Source: an uncultured Lachnospiraceae bacterium (GTDB lineage Bacteria > Bacillota > Clostridia > Lachnospirales > Lachnospiraceae). From it: DNA of 34,202 nucleotides. This document shows, piece by piece, positions 14,306-23,183 of this stretch. The first letter of the stretch is position 1, and the number at the start of each line of letters is the position of its first letter. The notes below the pieces were generated by a model that made no database searches, was not told the origin of the DNA, and saw only the letters and a program-made list of their open reading frames with translations. The stretch is taken from the NCBI GenBank assembly GCA_905209075.1, contig CAJLRL010000025.1:1-34202 (forward strand), given 5' to 3'. The position numbers and the translations under genes were made by a program.

Positions 14306-14331
14306 CCGGGAAGGGAGAGATCCTTTCCCGG
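14306..14331 (+). promoter_or_regulatory. Intercistronic stem-loop between the binding-protein gene and mglA
   Basis: CCGGGAAGG (14306-14314) pairs with CCTTTCCCGG (14322-14331) with one bulged T. No T-run follows, so it is unlikely to terminate. In sugar ABC operons such hairpins protect the abundant binding-protein mRNA from 3' decay, giving more of it than of the membrane subunits (inference for this case). Confidence 0.55.
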
Positions 14332-14357
14332 CAAATAAAAGTATAGGAGCAGGAAGT

Positions 14358-15866
14358 ATGGAGGATAAGAGTAAGGATATTATCTTATCGATTCGCGGCA
14401 TGAGTAAGTCATTTGGCCGAAACAGGGTTCTCGATCACATAAATCTTGATGTAAGAAAAGGCACTGTAATGGGGTTGATGGGTGAAAATGGCGCCGGTAA
14501 GTCGACAATGATGAAATGTCTTTTTGGTACATACCAGAAGGATGAGGGGACGATATATCTGGACGGAAAAGAAGTAAGCTTTTCCGGACCAAAGGATGCA
14601 CTGGAAAATGGAATTGCAATGGTGCATCAGGAGTTAAACCAATGTCTGGAGAGGAATGTTGTTGATAATCTGTTCCTTGGAAGATATCCGGTTAATTCAC
14701 TTGGAATGATAGATGAGGGGCGGATGAAAAAAGAAGCCTCTGAATTATTTAGAAAGCTTGGTATGACAGTTAATCTAGATCAACCGATGAAAAATATGTC
14801 AGTATCACAGCGTCAGATGTGTGAAATTGCAAAAGCAATATCATACAATTCAAAAGTCATAGTATTAGATGAACCTACATCATCGCTTACAGTACAGGAA
14901 GTTGCAAAACTTTTTGAGATGATGAGGATGCTTCGTGATCAGGGAATATCACTTATATACATTTCACATAAAATGGATGAAATATTTGAGATATGTGATG
15001 ATATTTCCGTACTTCGTGATGGAAATCTGGTCATGACAAAAAGTACAAAAGAAACAAACATGAATGAACTGATTACCGCAATGGTAGGTCGTGTGCTCGA
15101 AAACAGATTTCCGCCGGTTGATAACCAGCCAAAGGATGTGATTCTGTCAATTCAGCATCTTTCCACAAAGTACGAGCCTTATCTTCAGGATGTTACATTT
15201 GATGTGCGTGAGGGTGAGATATTCGGACTTTATGGACTTGTCGGGGCAGGTCGTACAGAACTTCTGGAGACGATATTTGGAATCAGGACAAGAGCTGCAG
15301 GACGAGTGTATTTTGATCATAAGCTTATGAACTTTACATGCGCAAAGGAAGCTATGGACTATGGATTTGCACTTATTACTGAGGAAAGAAAAGCAAATGG
15401 ACTTTTCCTTAAAGGAGATCTGACATTTAACACGACGATTGCGAATCTTAATGCATATAAAAAGGGTGTGGCTTTGTCAGATCCTAAGATGGTAAAGGCA
15501 ACTTCGGATGAAATCAAGATCATGCATACAAAATGTATGGGACCAAATGACATGATCTCAAGTCTCTCAGGAGGAAACCAGCAGAAGGTTATTTTCGGAA
15601 AATGGCTTGAAAGAGGACCACAGGTATTTATGATGGATGAGCCTACAAGAGGTATAGATGTTGGAGCCAAATATGAGATTTATGATCTGATAATAAAAAT
15701 GGCAAAACAGGGCAAGACCATCATAGTTGTATCTTCCGAGATGCCGGAAATCCTTGGTATTACAAACAGGATAGGAGTCATGTCTAACGGACGGCTGTCA
15801 GGAATTGTAAATACAAAAGAGACAAATCAGGAAGAACTGTTAAGACTCAGTGCTAAATATCTATAA
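14358..15866 (+). CDS. mglA: Sugar ABC transporter ATP-binding protein, MglA type (tandem ATPase domains)
   Basis: 502 residues, standard for the carbohydrate-uptake 2 family. Two fused nucleotide-binding domains power import of galactose/methyl-galactoside, glucose or a related hexose at the inner face of the membrane. First domain: Walker A GENGAGKST (42-50), signature MSVSQRQMCEIAKA, Walker B VIVLDEPTSSL, switch ISHKMDE. Second domain: degenerate Walker A GLVGAGRTE, intact signature LSGGNQQKVIFGKWL, Walker B VFMMDEPTRGIDVG. The degenerate second Walker A is normal for the family (RbsA, XylG, MglA). GGAGCAGG precedes ATG 14358. It is 15 bases from the downstream permease gene. Gene symbol is by family; the substrate is inferred from the binding-protein residues. 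Confidence 0.9.
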   Translation: MEDKSKDIILSIRGMSKSFGRNRVLDHINLDVRKGTVMGLMGENGAGKSTMMKCLFGTYQKDEGTIYLDGKEVSFSGPKDALENGIAMVHQELNQCLERNVVDNLFLGRYPVNSLGMIDEGRMKKEASELFRKLGMTVNLDQPMKNMSVSQRQMCEIAKAISYNSKVIVLDEPTSSLTVQEVAKLFEMMRMLRDQGISLIYISHKMDEIFEICDDISVLRDGNLVMTKSTKETNMNELITAMVGRVLENRFPPVDNQPKDVILSIQHLSTKYEPYLQDVTFDVREGEIFGLYGLVGAGRTELLETIFGIRTRAAGRVYFDHKLMNFTCAKEAMDYGFALITEERKANGLFLKGDLTFNTTIANLNAYKKGVALSDPKMVKATSDEIKIMHTKCMGPNDMISSLSGGNQQKVIFGKWLERGPQVFMMDEPTRGIDVGAKYEIYDLIIKMAKQGKTIIVVSSEMPEILGITNRIGVMSNGRLSGIVNTKETNQEELLRLSAKYL

Positions 15867-15881
15867 GGGAGAAGAACGGAT

Positions 15882-17531
15882 ATGGCTAATAGTAAAATAT
15901 TAACGGCTGAACAGGAGAAAAAACTGCGGCAGCCAATCGATGAATATGTGGGAAATATACAGAAAGAAATCGACAAGTTAAGAGAAGATGGAACTACAAA
16001 GGTTGTAGAGTACCAGTCTCTGATCGAGAGCGTAAAAAGGGATAAAACTCTTTCAAAAGGTGAAAAGGAATCAGAAATATCAGCTTACCAAAAGGAGCTT
16101 GAAAAAGCCAAAAGGGTTGAAGCACAGAATAAAGACAAGATCGCAGGGCTTATATCTGAGGCAGAAACATATATCAAAAATAATTTTGAGTTAAAATACT
16201 ATAATGCCGTAAAGCAAAGCTGTGCGGCTGAAAAAGCGCAGGCTCTGGAAAATCATAAAAAAAGAATGGCAGAGCTTGACAAAAAGCATAAAGAAGTTCT
16301 TGCAAGAACTTCAGACAGGACTGAGATCAAGGAAGAAAACTATGTGCATAAAAACCGTGTGTCCAATGAAAAACTGGAGCTTGAAAAAGAGTACCAGAGG
16401 ATCAAAGACAGAAAACATGAGGCATATAGCTATAAATATCATCTGATAGATATGCTCAGATTGTCAAAGTTTACTTTTATGGAGTCAAGAGCACAGAAAT
16501 GGGAGAATTACAAATATACATTTAACAAAAGAACATTCCTGTTACAGAATGGACTCTACATTGCGATAATACTTATATTCATCGCTCTTTGTATCATTAC
16601 ACCTATAAAGAAGGGAACACCGCTTCTTACATACAATAATATATTGAATATACTGCAGCAGGCATCACCTAGGATGTTCCTGGCGCTTGGAGTAGCAGGG
16701 CTTATACTCCTTACCGGAACAGATCTTTCTGTAGGACGAATGGTTGGTATGGGTATGACAACCGCAACCATTATCATGCATCAGGGTATAAATACAGGTG
16801 CAGTGTTTGGGCATATATTTGATTTTACAAAGGTTCCTGTCGGAGCAAGAGTTGTGATCGCTCTTATTGCATGTATATTGCTTTGCACCTTGTTTACAAG
16901 TATAGCCGGATTTTTCACTGCTAAATTTAAGATGCATCCGTTTATCTCAACTATGGCAAACATGCTTGTTATATTCGGTATCGTTACATATGCTACAAAG
17001 GGTGTTTCATTCGGAGCAATTGAGCCGACAATCCCGAATATGATCATTCCGAAGGTCAATGGTTTCCCAACGATCATAATATGGGCTGTAGCAGCAATAG
17101 CAATTGTATGGTTTATCTGGAATAAAACAACATTTGGTAAGAATTTGTATGCAGTCGGAGGAAACCCTGAGGCAGCAGCAGTTTCAGGTATTTCAGTATT
17201 CGCAGTAACTCTTGGAGCTTTTATTATGGCAGGTGTTCTTTACGGATTTGGTTCATGGCTTGAGTGTGCACGAATGGTAGGTTCAGGATCAGCAGCTTAT
17301 GGACAGGGCTGGGATATGGATGCCATCGCGGCCTGCGTAGTAGGTGGTGTATCATTTACAGGTGGTATTGGTAAGATTTCAGGTGTAGTAACCGGTGTAT
17401 GTATTTTTACAGCACTTACATATTCCCTTACAATCCTCGGAATTGATACAAACCTCCAGTTCGTATTCTCAGGAATTATCATTCTTGTAGCAGTAACACT
17501 TGACTGTCTGAAATACGTACAGAAAAAATAA
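15882..17531 (+). CDS. mglC: Sugar ABC transporter permease, MglC type, with a large N-terminal cytoplasmic extension
   Basis: 549 residues against about 330-340 for ordinary MglC. Residues ~219-545 are the permease: 8-10 hydrophobic helices beginning FLLQNGLYIAIILIFIALCI, the TDLSVGRMVGMG loop, HPFISTMANMLVIFGI, the coupling-helix sequence GGNPEAAAVSGI and the C-terminal GGVSFTGGIGKISGVVTGV. Residues 1-215 are unusual: highly charged, Lys/Glu-rich, heptad-like helices (for example SEISAYQKELEKAKRVEAQN and EKLELEKEYQRIKDRKHE), with no signal or membrane segment, so they lie in the cytoplasm next to MglA. No domain is recognised in this extension; it may be a coiled-coil platform for regulation or assembly (inference). 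GGGAGAAG precedes ATG 15882. The operon ends at the terminator at 17574. Confidence 0.85.
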   Translation: MANSKILTAEQEKKLRQPIDEYVGNIQKEIDKLREDGTTKVVEYQSLIESVKRDKTLSKGEKESEISAYQKELEKAKRVEAQNKDKIAGLISEAETYIKNNFELKYYNAVKQSCAAEKAQALENHKKRMAELDKKHKEVLARTSDRTEIKEENYVHKNRVSNEKLELEKEYQRIKDRKHEAYSYKYHLIDMLRLSKFTFMESRAQKWENYKYTFNKRTFLLQNGLYIAIILIFIALCIITPIKKGTPLLTYNNILNILQQASPRMFLALGVAGLILLTGTDLSVGRMVGMGMTTATIIMHQGINTGAVFGHIFDFTKVPVGARVVIALIACILLCTLFTSIAGFFTAKFKMHPFISTMANMLVIFGIVTYATKGVSFGAIEPTIPNMIIPKVNGFPTIIIWAVAAIAIVWFIWNKTTFGKNLYAVGGNPEAAAVSGISVFAVTLGAFIMAGVLYGFGSWLECARMVGSGSAAYGQGWDMDAIAACVVGGVSFTGGIGKISGVVTGVCIFTALTYSLTILGIDTNLQFVFSGIIILVAVTLDCLKYVQKK

Positions 17532-17573
17532 AATTACAATAATAAGGTGACTATTTTCCTCTCCTAAAATGAT

Positions 17574-17626
17574 AAAGCGGAGATGCCCATATGACACATA
17601 TAATGTGTAGTGGGCACCTCTGCTTT
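17574..17626 (+). terminator. Intrinsic terminator of the mgl-type operon
   Basis: AAAGCGGAGATGCCCA (17574-17589) pairs with TGGGCACCTCTGCTTT (17611-17626) with two G.U/mispaired positions, extended inside by ACACAT/ATGTGT. A moderate T-rich tail (TTTAATTGTTGTT) follows. It separates the transporter genes from the sensor genes. Confidence 0.75.
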
Positions 17627-17637
17627 AATTGTTGTTG

Positions 17638-17663
17638 CTGGTCACACCTGACAGTGTGACCGG
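17638..17663. repeat. Palindromic intergenic repeat, copy 2 (GGTCAC hairpin)
   Basis: CTGGTCAC (17638-17645) and GTGACCGG (17656-17663) enclose the loop ACCTGACAGT, which matches the loop of copy 1 at 8668-8677 in 8 of 10 positions. As with copy 1, it directly follows a strong terminator. Confidence 0.65.
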
Positions 17664-17702
17664 AAACGGGGTCAAAAATAGTATCATGACATTAATGGGG
17701 AT

Positions 17703-17731
17703 TTTACTTTAAAGAAGGAAACTGATATAAT
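17703..17731 (+). promoter_or_regulatory. Promoter of the two-component/sugar-sensor operon
   Basis: -35 TTTACT (17703-17708), 17-base spacer, -10 TATAAT (17726-17731), 30 bases before the regulator start codon. Confidence 0.55.
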
Positions 17732-17760
17732 AAATAGACAAAATAAGGGAAGGTAAAGCT

Positions 17761-19359
17761 ATGTATACATTATTGCTTGTCGATGATGAGGAGGAAGTAA
17801 TAGAGATTATTGCACGTAAAGTGAAATGGGAGGAACTGGGGTTTTCTGTTATAGGCCATGCCAACAACGGATATAAGGCGCTGGAAATGCTTGAGGAGGT
17901 GCAGCCGGATGTTGTTATGACTGATATAAAAATGCCATATATGGACGGACTTAAGCTGTGTGGACATATAAAAGAAAGATATCCGGCGACCAAGATATTG
18001 CTGTTCACTGGCTTTGATGATTTTGAGTATGCAAAGGAGGCAGTGCATCTCGAGATAGAGGAGTACATATTAAAGCCTCTTAATCTGGCAGAGATAACAA
18101 AGGTATTTGAAAATCTCCGGCAGAAGCTGGATCAGGAGAGAAATGAAAAAAGAAATGCTGATCTTCTGAGAAAATATTATGATGAATCCCTTCCGCTTTT
18201 GCAGGCTAACTTTTATTCTACACTTATTGAGGGCCGCATACCGGAGGAAGAGCTGTATAGATACATGACAGATTATCAGATACGATTTGACGGAGCATTA
18301 TATTGCTGTATAGTCGTACATACATCTGCAAGTCAGGTGCCGGCGGGGATGGATATACGTCTGCTTACTATATCAGTGAACCGGCAGGCTGGGGAAGAAC
18401 TTCAGGAACGCTGGAGGGCAAAAACATTTACTTATCTTGGGGAAACTGTAATGATAACACAGTTAAAAAGTGAAGATGAGATTTCTGAACTTACAGATGA
18501 ATGTGACCGCTTCTGCAAATATATAGATCATGTTATGGGAGCGAAGGTTACTGTCGGTATAGGGCAGGTCTGTGAGCATGTATCAGAGCTTGCAAAATCA
18601 TATCAGACAGCAAAAGAAGCTGCATCATACAGAGTGCTGTATGGCAGCAATAGGGCAATAAATCTGCACGAGATCGTACCTCAGCGAAAGATAATGATGG
18701 ATACGAATGAGGGCAGTGGGCTCCTGAATATCTTTAAGATGATATGTCTGGGAAACGAAAGCGACATCGAAAAAGCAGTTGGCAATTATATGAAACAGAA
18801 ATTTATGACATTTGACTCTTTGGAAAAATATCATATTGCCGTGATGGAACTGATAAGTGAGTTATATCATTTCATGATAAACAATGAACTGGATATTGCA
18901 AAAATATCAGGTGGAACGAGCGCACTATATAATGAAATAAGCAATTTTGAACCAAATGTTCTTGAAAAATGGCTGTTAAAAACAGCACTGATGCTGCATG
19001 GCGATATGGCAGATGCCAGATATCATTCAAAGAAATCCCTTATAGACCAGGCAAAAGAGTATGTGCAGCAGAATTATCAGAAGGAAGAGCTTGGACTGGA
19101 TGATATATGCCGTCAGCTGGGAGTATCAAACTCATATTTTTCCAGCATGTTTAAAAAGGAAACAGGGAAATCTTTTGTAGGATATCTGACAGATTACCGT
19201 ATGGAAAAGGCAGCGAGAATGCTTGTTGAGACCAGCGAAAAAAGTTATATGATAGCAAAGAGTGTTGGATATTCAGATCCAAATTATTTTAGCTATGTGT
19301 TTAAGAGAAGCTACGGGGTATCACCATCTAAGTATAGGACAGAATATGCGGAAAATTAA
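17761..19359 (+). CDS. YesN-type response regulator (receiver plus AraC-type DNA-binding domain)
   Basis: 532 residues. Receiver domain residues 1-120 with acidic pair Asp8/Asp9, phospho-acceptor Asp55 (VVMTDIKMP), Thr83 and Lys105 (LKPLN), all canonical. A middle region of about 290 residues without a clear domain follows. The C-terminal ~105 residues are a two-HTH AraC domain: LGLDDICRQLGVSNSYFSSM and MIAKSVGYSDPNYFSYVFKR, then GVSPSKYR. It should be phosphorylated by the kinase encoded next and activate transcription. AAGGTAAAG precedes ATG 17761. Its 3' end overlaps the kinase start by 14 bases, so the two are translationally coupled. The likeliest target is the upstream mgl-type operon, whose promoter has a weak -35 (inference). 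Confidence 0.9.
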   Translation: MYTLLLVDDEEEVIEIIARKVKWEELGFSVIGHANNGYKALEMLEEVQPDVVMTDIKMPYMDGLKLCGHIKERYPATKILLFTGFDDFEYAKEAVHLEIEEYILKPLNLAEITKVFENLRQKLDQERNEKRNADLLRKYYDESLPLLQANFYSTLIEGRIPEEELYRYMTDYQIRFDGALYCCIVVHTSASQVPAGMDIRLLTISVNRQAGEELQERWRAKTFTYLGETVMITQLKSEDEISELTDECDRFCKYIDHVMGAKVTVGIGQVCEHVSELAKSYQTAKEAASYRVLYGSNRAINLHEIVPQRKIMMDTNEGSGLLNIFKMICLGNESDIEKAVGNYMKQKFMTFDSLEKYHIAVMELISELYHFMINNELDIAKISGGTSALYNEISNFEPNVLEKWLLKTALMLHGDMADARYHSKKSLIDQAKEYVQQNYQKEELGLDDICRQLGVSNSYFSSMFKKETGKSFVGYLTDYRMEKAARMLVETSEKSYMIAKSVGYSDPNYFSYVFKRSYGVSPSKYRTEYAEN

Positions 19360-21154
19360 TTATAAACCGGGAAATATACAGACTACGATAATGATCGCGT
19401 TTTCAATAATATCAGCACTTATAATATTTAGCATGGGTATTATGATGTATTGGAGATTTTCGGATATATCAGAAGAAAATATAATTGAAAACAATCAAAA
19501 GCTTATGGATCAGACTGTCGAAAGTGTAGAGAATTACCTGATAAACATGCGGCAGATATCTGACGCTGCATATTATTATGTGATAAAGGAAAATGATATG
19601 TCTGGAAATATAGACGAAGTACATAAGGGTATGAATCTTTTATATGAGGCGAATAAGGATAAACTCAGAAGCATCGCTGTTTATAATAAGTATGGCAGTC
19701 TTATGGCGGCAGAGCCGGTTTCAACTCAAAAAGAGGAACCGGACGTCACAAAGCAGGAATGGTTCATACAGGCAATGAACAGGATGGAAAATATACATTT
19801 TTCAACTCCTCATGTGCAGAATCTGTTTGATGATGGAACTTATAGATATTACTGGGTGATCTCTTCCAGCCGTGTTGTTGAACTTACAAATGGTGCCGAA
19901 AGCCAGTCAGGTGTTTTGCTGGTCGACATGGATTATTCAGGCATATCAAGGATGATGGAACAAATAAACGCATCAGGGAACGGACAGTATTACTATTTGT
20001 GTGATGGTAATGGCAAGATCATCTATCATCCCCATCAGGTACAGCTGGATAACGGCATGCAAAGCGAAAGCAGTGTAAAAGCAGCAGGATCAGATGAAAA
20101 GATATATGATGAGTATGTGGAGGGTATACATAGAAAAGTCATTGTCAATTCTATAAGCTATACAGGCTGGAAACTGGTGGGTGTTATGCCGTATTCCATT
20201 TTTTCAACAAGGATGGCAGATATAAAGCAGTTTGTGCTTGTAGTCTCATTACTAATGGCGATGATGCTTGAGTTTATCAATCAGGTTGTATCTGTCCGTA
20301 TTTCCAGTCCTATTATGAAGCTGAACAACTCTGTGATCAAATACGAAGAGGGAAAGGAACCTTATATATACATAGGCGGATCAGAGGAGATAAGGCATCT
20401 TGGAAAGTCTATACAGGAATCATATAAACAGAATCTTTCGCTTATGAAAAGGGTAGTGTGGGAGCAGAATGAGAGAAGGAAAAGTGAGCTTGATGTATTG
20501 CAAAGCCAGATCAATCCGCATTTCTTATATAACACACTGGATTCGATAACATGGATGATAGAAGGCGAGAAAAATGAAGAGGCAGCATTCATGATAACAC
20601 AGCTTGCGAAGCTTTTTCGGATAAGTCTGTCAAAGGGGCATACTATAATCAGTATACGAGATGAATTACAGCACGCTCAAAGCTATATGAATATACAAAA
20701 GATACGTTACAAGAATAAGTTTGAGGTTGTTTTTGACATAGACCCGGAGATACTTGATTATTGTGTAGTAAAGCTTGTGCTGCAGCCAATCCTCGAAAAT
20801 GCGATAAATTATGGAATACGTGAGATGGATGGCTGCGGGATAATAAATATATGCGGCAAAAAGGATGGTGATAAAATTATTTTGTCAGTATCGGATAATG
20901 GAATGGGAATACCTGATGATGAGATAGGATTTTTGCTCAAGGATACAAACCGGATCAGAAAAAGAGGTTCCGGAGTCGGACTTGTAAATGTCAATAACAG
21001 GATAAAAATATTATTTGGTGAATCGTATGGACTTTACATAGAAAGTGAGCTTGATGAGGGAACAACAGTTTATATAAATATACCGGCTATAGAATATACA
21101 GAAGAAAACAGAAAACACTTTGAGGAACACAGTATGCCGGAGGAAGCACAATGA
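19346..21154 (+). CDS. YesM-type sensor histidine kinase
   Basis: 602 residues from ATG 19346; the frame is open to 19262, but those codons lie inside the regulator gene and lack a ribosome site. Transmembrane helix at about 15-36, an extracellular sensor region at about 38-290 resembling a double-Cache (dCACHE) domain (KQEWFIQAMN, GVLLVDMDYSGI, YYYLCDGNGKIIYHP, YTGWKLVGVMPYSIF), second helix at about 295-316, a HAMP-like linker, then the His_kinase domain with His392 in LQSQINPHFLYNTLDSI and an ATPase domain with N-box QPILENAINYG, DNGMGIP and GSGVGLVNVNNRI. It autophosphorylates and passes phosphate to the regulator. The two downstream genes encode tethered binding proteins that may present sugar to its outer domain. 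The stop overlaps the next start (ATGA). Confidence 0.9.
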   Translation: MRKINYKPGNIQTTIMIAFSIISALIIFSMGIMMYWRFSDISEENIIENNQKLMDQTVESVENYLINMRQISDAAYYYVIKENDMSGNIDEVHKGMNLLYEANKDKLRSIAVYNKYGSLMAAEPVSTQKEEPDVTKQEWFIQAMNRMENIHFSTPHVQNLFDDGTYRYYWVISSSRVVELTNGAESQSGVLLVDMDYSGISRMMEQINASGNGQYYYLCDGNGKIIYHPHQVQLDNGMQSESSVKAAGSDEKIYDEYVEGIHRKVIVNSISYTGWKLVGVMPYSIFSTRMADIKQFVLVVSLLMAMMLEFINQVVSVRISSPIMKLNNSVIKYEEGKEPYIYIGGSEEIRHLGKSIQESYKQNLSLMKRVVWEQNERRKSELDVLQSQINPHFLYNTLDSITWMIEGEKNEEAAFMITQLAKLFRISLSKGHTIISIRDELQHAQSYMNIQKIRYKNKFEVVFDIDPEILDYCVVKLVLQPILENAINYGIREMDGCGIINICGKKDGDKIILSVSDNGMGIPDDEIGFLLKDTNRIRKRGSGVGLVNVNNRIKILFGESYGLYIESELDEGTTVYINIPAIEYTEENRKHFEEHSMPEEAQ

Positions 21155-22122
21155 ATAATGGAAAAAGATCATTTATAATAACTGAGATAGTATTAGGGAT
21201 ACTGCTTATAATTTCACTGATCTATGTTGTTTATAATAAAAGCGGTCCTGGACAGCAAAAAATAGCAGTTATTGTGCCGGATGTGGATGAAAGCCAGTGG
21301 TCAGCTTTCAAGTATGGACTTAAGATGGCAGCGCAGGAGTATGATGTAGATATCGTCATAATAAGTAAGGATAACATGGAAACTGTAAATGATGAGATAG
21401 ATGTCATAAACCAGGAAATAAAAAACGGGGCGGATGCAGTAGTAGTAAAACCTGTTGTGGATAATACAGATCAGGCTAAGCTTGATCAGATTAAAAAAAG
21501 GGTTCCGGTTATGATAGTCGGAGATACTATAACTGATGAGTCGGAGAATATTTTTACAACGACAGAACCGGATCAATATGGTATGGGTGCTGCACTGGCC
21601 AACAAACTGCTGGAGAATAATAATGGCAGTCTGGAAGGTAAAACGATAGGTATTTACTCTCAATATGCTTATTCGAGGGCAAAGGAGCAAAGGCGTCAGG
21701 GAATATGCGATACACTTGAAGGAAGCGGAGCGCAGATATTGTGGTCTGTTTCAAAGAATTCTGAATCTGATGAGATCGTAAATCTGCAGACACAGCGAAA
21801 GGTAGATATAATAATGGCGCTGGATAACGAAAGTGTGGTCGAGGCAGGGCAGGCAGCCTGTGATAATGAACTATATGGAGCGCTTATATATGGGATAGGA
21901 AATTCAACCGAAGCAATATACTATCTTGATGCGAGATGGATGGAGTGCCTTATTGTGCCGGATGAATTCGAAGCAGGTTACAAAAGTGTGAATACCCTGG
22001 TGGATGCTCTCCGTAAAAATTTGTATGTCATGAAAGATCAGGAGATTTCATATACAGTACTTACAAGAGAAAACCTTTTTTCAGACGAGAACAAGAACCT
22101 GTTATTTACGATAAGCCAGTAG
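21151..22122 (+). CDS. Membrane-anchored periplasmic-binding-type protein (ribose/galactose fold), probable sensor accessory
   Basis: 323 residues. An N-terminal hydrophobic helix (about 9-28, FIITEIVLGILLIISLIYVV) without a lipobox Cys or clear cleavage site suggests a signal anchor. The body is a type I periplasmic binding fold in normal order: KIAVIVPDVDESQWSAFKYG, then EIKNGADAVVVKPVV, VPVMIVGDTI, the hinge side with GKTIGIYS and VDIIMALDNESVVEAG, and ALIYGIGNSTEAIYYLD. The galactose-specific residues of MglB are not all recognisable, so its ligand is unclear. ATG 21151 overlaps the kinase stop by four bases, and GGAGGAAG precedes it. No permease or ATPase is attached, so sensing rather than transport is the likely task. 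Confidence 0.75.
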   Translation: MNNGKRSFIITEIVLGILLIISLIYVVYNKSGPGQQKIAVIVPDVDESQWSAFKYGLKMAAQEYDVDIVIISKDNMETVNDEIDVINQEIKNGADAVVVKPVVDNTDQAKLDQIKKRVPVMIVGDTITDESENIFTTTEPDQYGMGAALANKLLENNNGSLEGKTIGIYSQYAYSRAKEQRRQGICDTLEGSGAQILWSVSKNSESDEIVNLQTQRKVDIIMALDNESVVEAGQAACDNELYGALIYGIGNSTEAIYYLDARWMECLIVPDEFEAGYKSVNTLVDALRKNLYVMKDQEISYTVLTRENLFSDENKNLLFTISQ

Positions 22123-22133
22123 GAGATATGCCG

Positions 22134-23180
22134 ATGAATTTAAAAAAAATAAAAGATGCAGCAGTACTCATTGCTTTTTTAGCAGTCATGCTTTGGACGT
22201 CATACGGCAGCACGGAGGAAAAGGAAGATAAACAGATATATATAGGGGTGGCATGTTATGACCAGAAGGATACATTTCTGGGAGAGCTTATGGAAGCTTT
22301 TAAGGATGAATGCAGCCATCTTGAAGCTAAGGGATACGGCATCAGCCTTACTATCATGGATGCTGCCAATTCCCAGAGAACACAGGATGATCAGGTGCAG
22401 GAAATGATAGACAACGGCTGTGATATTTTGTGTGTCAATCTGGCAGACCGGACAGATCCGTCTGAAATAATAGATACTGCCCGGGAAAATGATGTGCCGA
22501 TCATATTTTTTAACAGAGAGCCGGTAGAGGAGGATCTGATGCAGTGGAATAAGCTTTACTATGTCGGGGCAGAAGCAAAACAGTCAGGGCAGATGCAGGG
22601 AGAGCTTGCCGCAGATTATATAAAAGAAAATCCTTCTGTAGATAAAAATAGTGATGGTAAAATACAATATGTTATACTGGAAGGAGAGCTCGGACATCAG
22701 GATGCCATAATAAGGACTGAAAGTGTTGCAGAGAGTATGAAAGAAAATGGTGTTGAGCTTGAAAAGCTGAGCTACCAGACTGCAAACTGGAATCGTGCCC
22801 AGGCGCAGAACCGGATGACACAGCTTATCGGACAATATAAAAACAGTATAGAGCTTGTTATTGCAAATAACGATGCAATGGCACTTGGGGCAATGGATGC
22901 ATACGAAAAGCTTGGCATAACAGATTCAAATTATCCTGTGTTCTTTGGTATAGATGGCACTGATGAAGGTCTTGAGGCAGTACGGCAGTCAAAGCTTGCA
23001 GCCACGGTATATAATGACAAGGAAGGACAGGCATATGCAATGGCACAGCTTGCATATGCAGTTGTTACCGGATATGGCATGAACAATATAGGATTTGAAA
23101 ACAAAAAATATATTTATCTGCCATATAAAAAAGTTACTGCAGGTAATGTAACAGATTTTATTGATAATATTCAGGATTAA
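22134..23180 (+). CDS. MglB-like galactose/glucose-binding protein with normal domain order, probable sensor component
   Basis: 348 residues from ATG 22134, chosen because AGGAG (22121-22125) is 8 bases upstream; ATG 22128 is too close. An N-terminal hydrophobic segment (about 9-23) without lipobox gives a signal or anchor. The fold is MglB in standard order: IYIGVACYDQKDTFLGEL, then NLAD, VPIIFFNREP, YYVGAEAKQSG, a full calcium loop DKNSDGKIQ, GHQDAIIR, the Trp of ANWNRAQ, IANNDAM, GIDGT and TVYNDKEGQ. Every sugar-contact position of E. coli MglB (Asp14, Phe16, Asn91, His152, Asp154, Arg158, Trp183, Asn211, Asp236, Asn256) has its identical counterpart. It follows the other sensor gene closely, and there is no adjacent transporter gene on this transcript. 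Inferred role: hexose detection for the kinase. Confidence 0.8.
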   Translation: MNLKKIKDAAVLIAFLAVMLWTSYGSTEEKEDKQIYIGVACYDQKDTFLGELMEAFKDECSHLEAKGYGISLTIMDAANSQRTQDDQVQEMIDNGCDILCVNLADRTDPSEIIDTARENDVPIIFFNREPVEEDLMQWNKLYYVGAEAKQSGQMQGELAADYIKENPSVDKNSDGKIQYVILEGELGHQDAIIRTESVAESMKENGVELEKLSYQTANWNRAQAQNRMTQLIGQYKNSIELVIANNDAMALGAMDAYEKLGITDSNYPVFFGIDGTDEGLEAVRQSKLAATVYNDKEGQAYAMAQLAYAVVTGYGMNNIGFENKKYIYLPYKKVTAGNVTDFIDNIQD

Positions 23181-23183
23181 AGC

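Noticed and set aside
19262..19345. Upstream start for the histidine kinase
   Set aside because: These codons lie within the AraC domain of the regulator in another frame and lack a ribosome site; ATG 19346 gives a normal N-terminus with a membrane helix.
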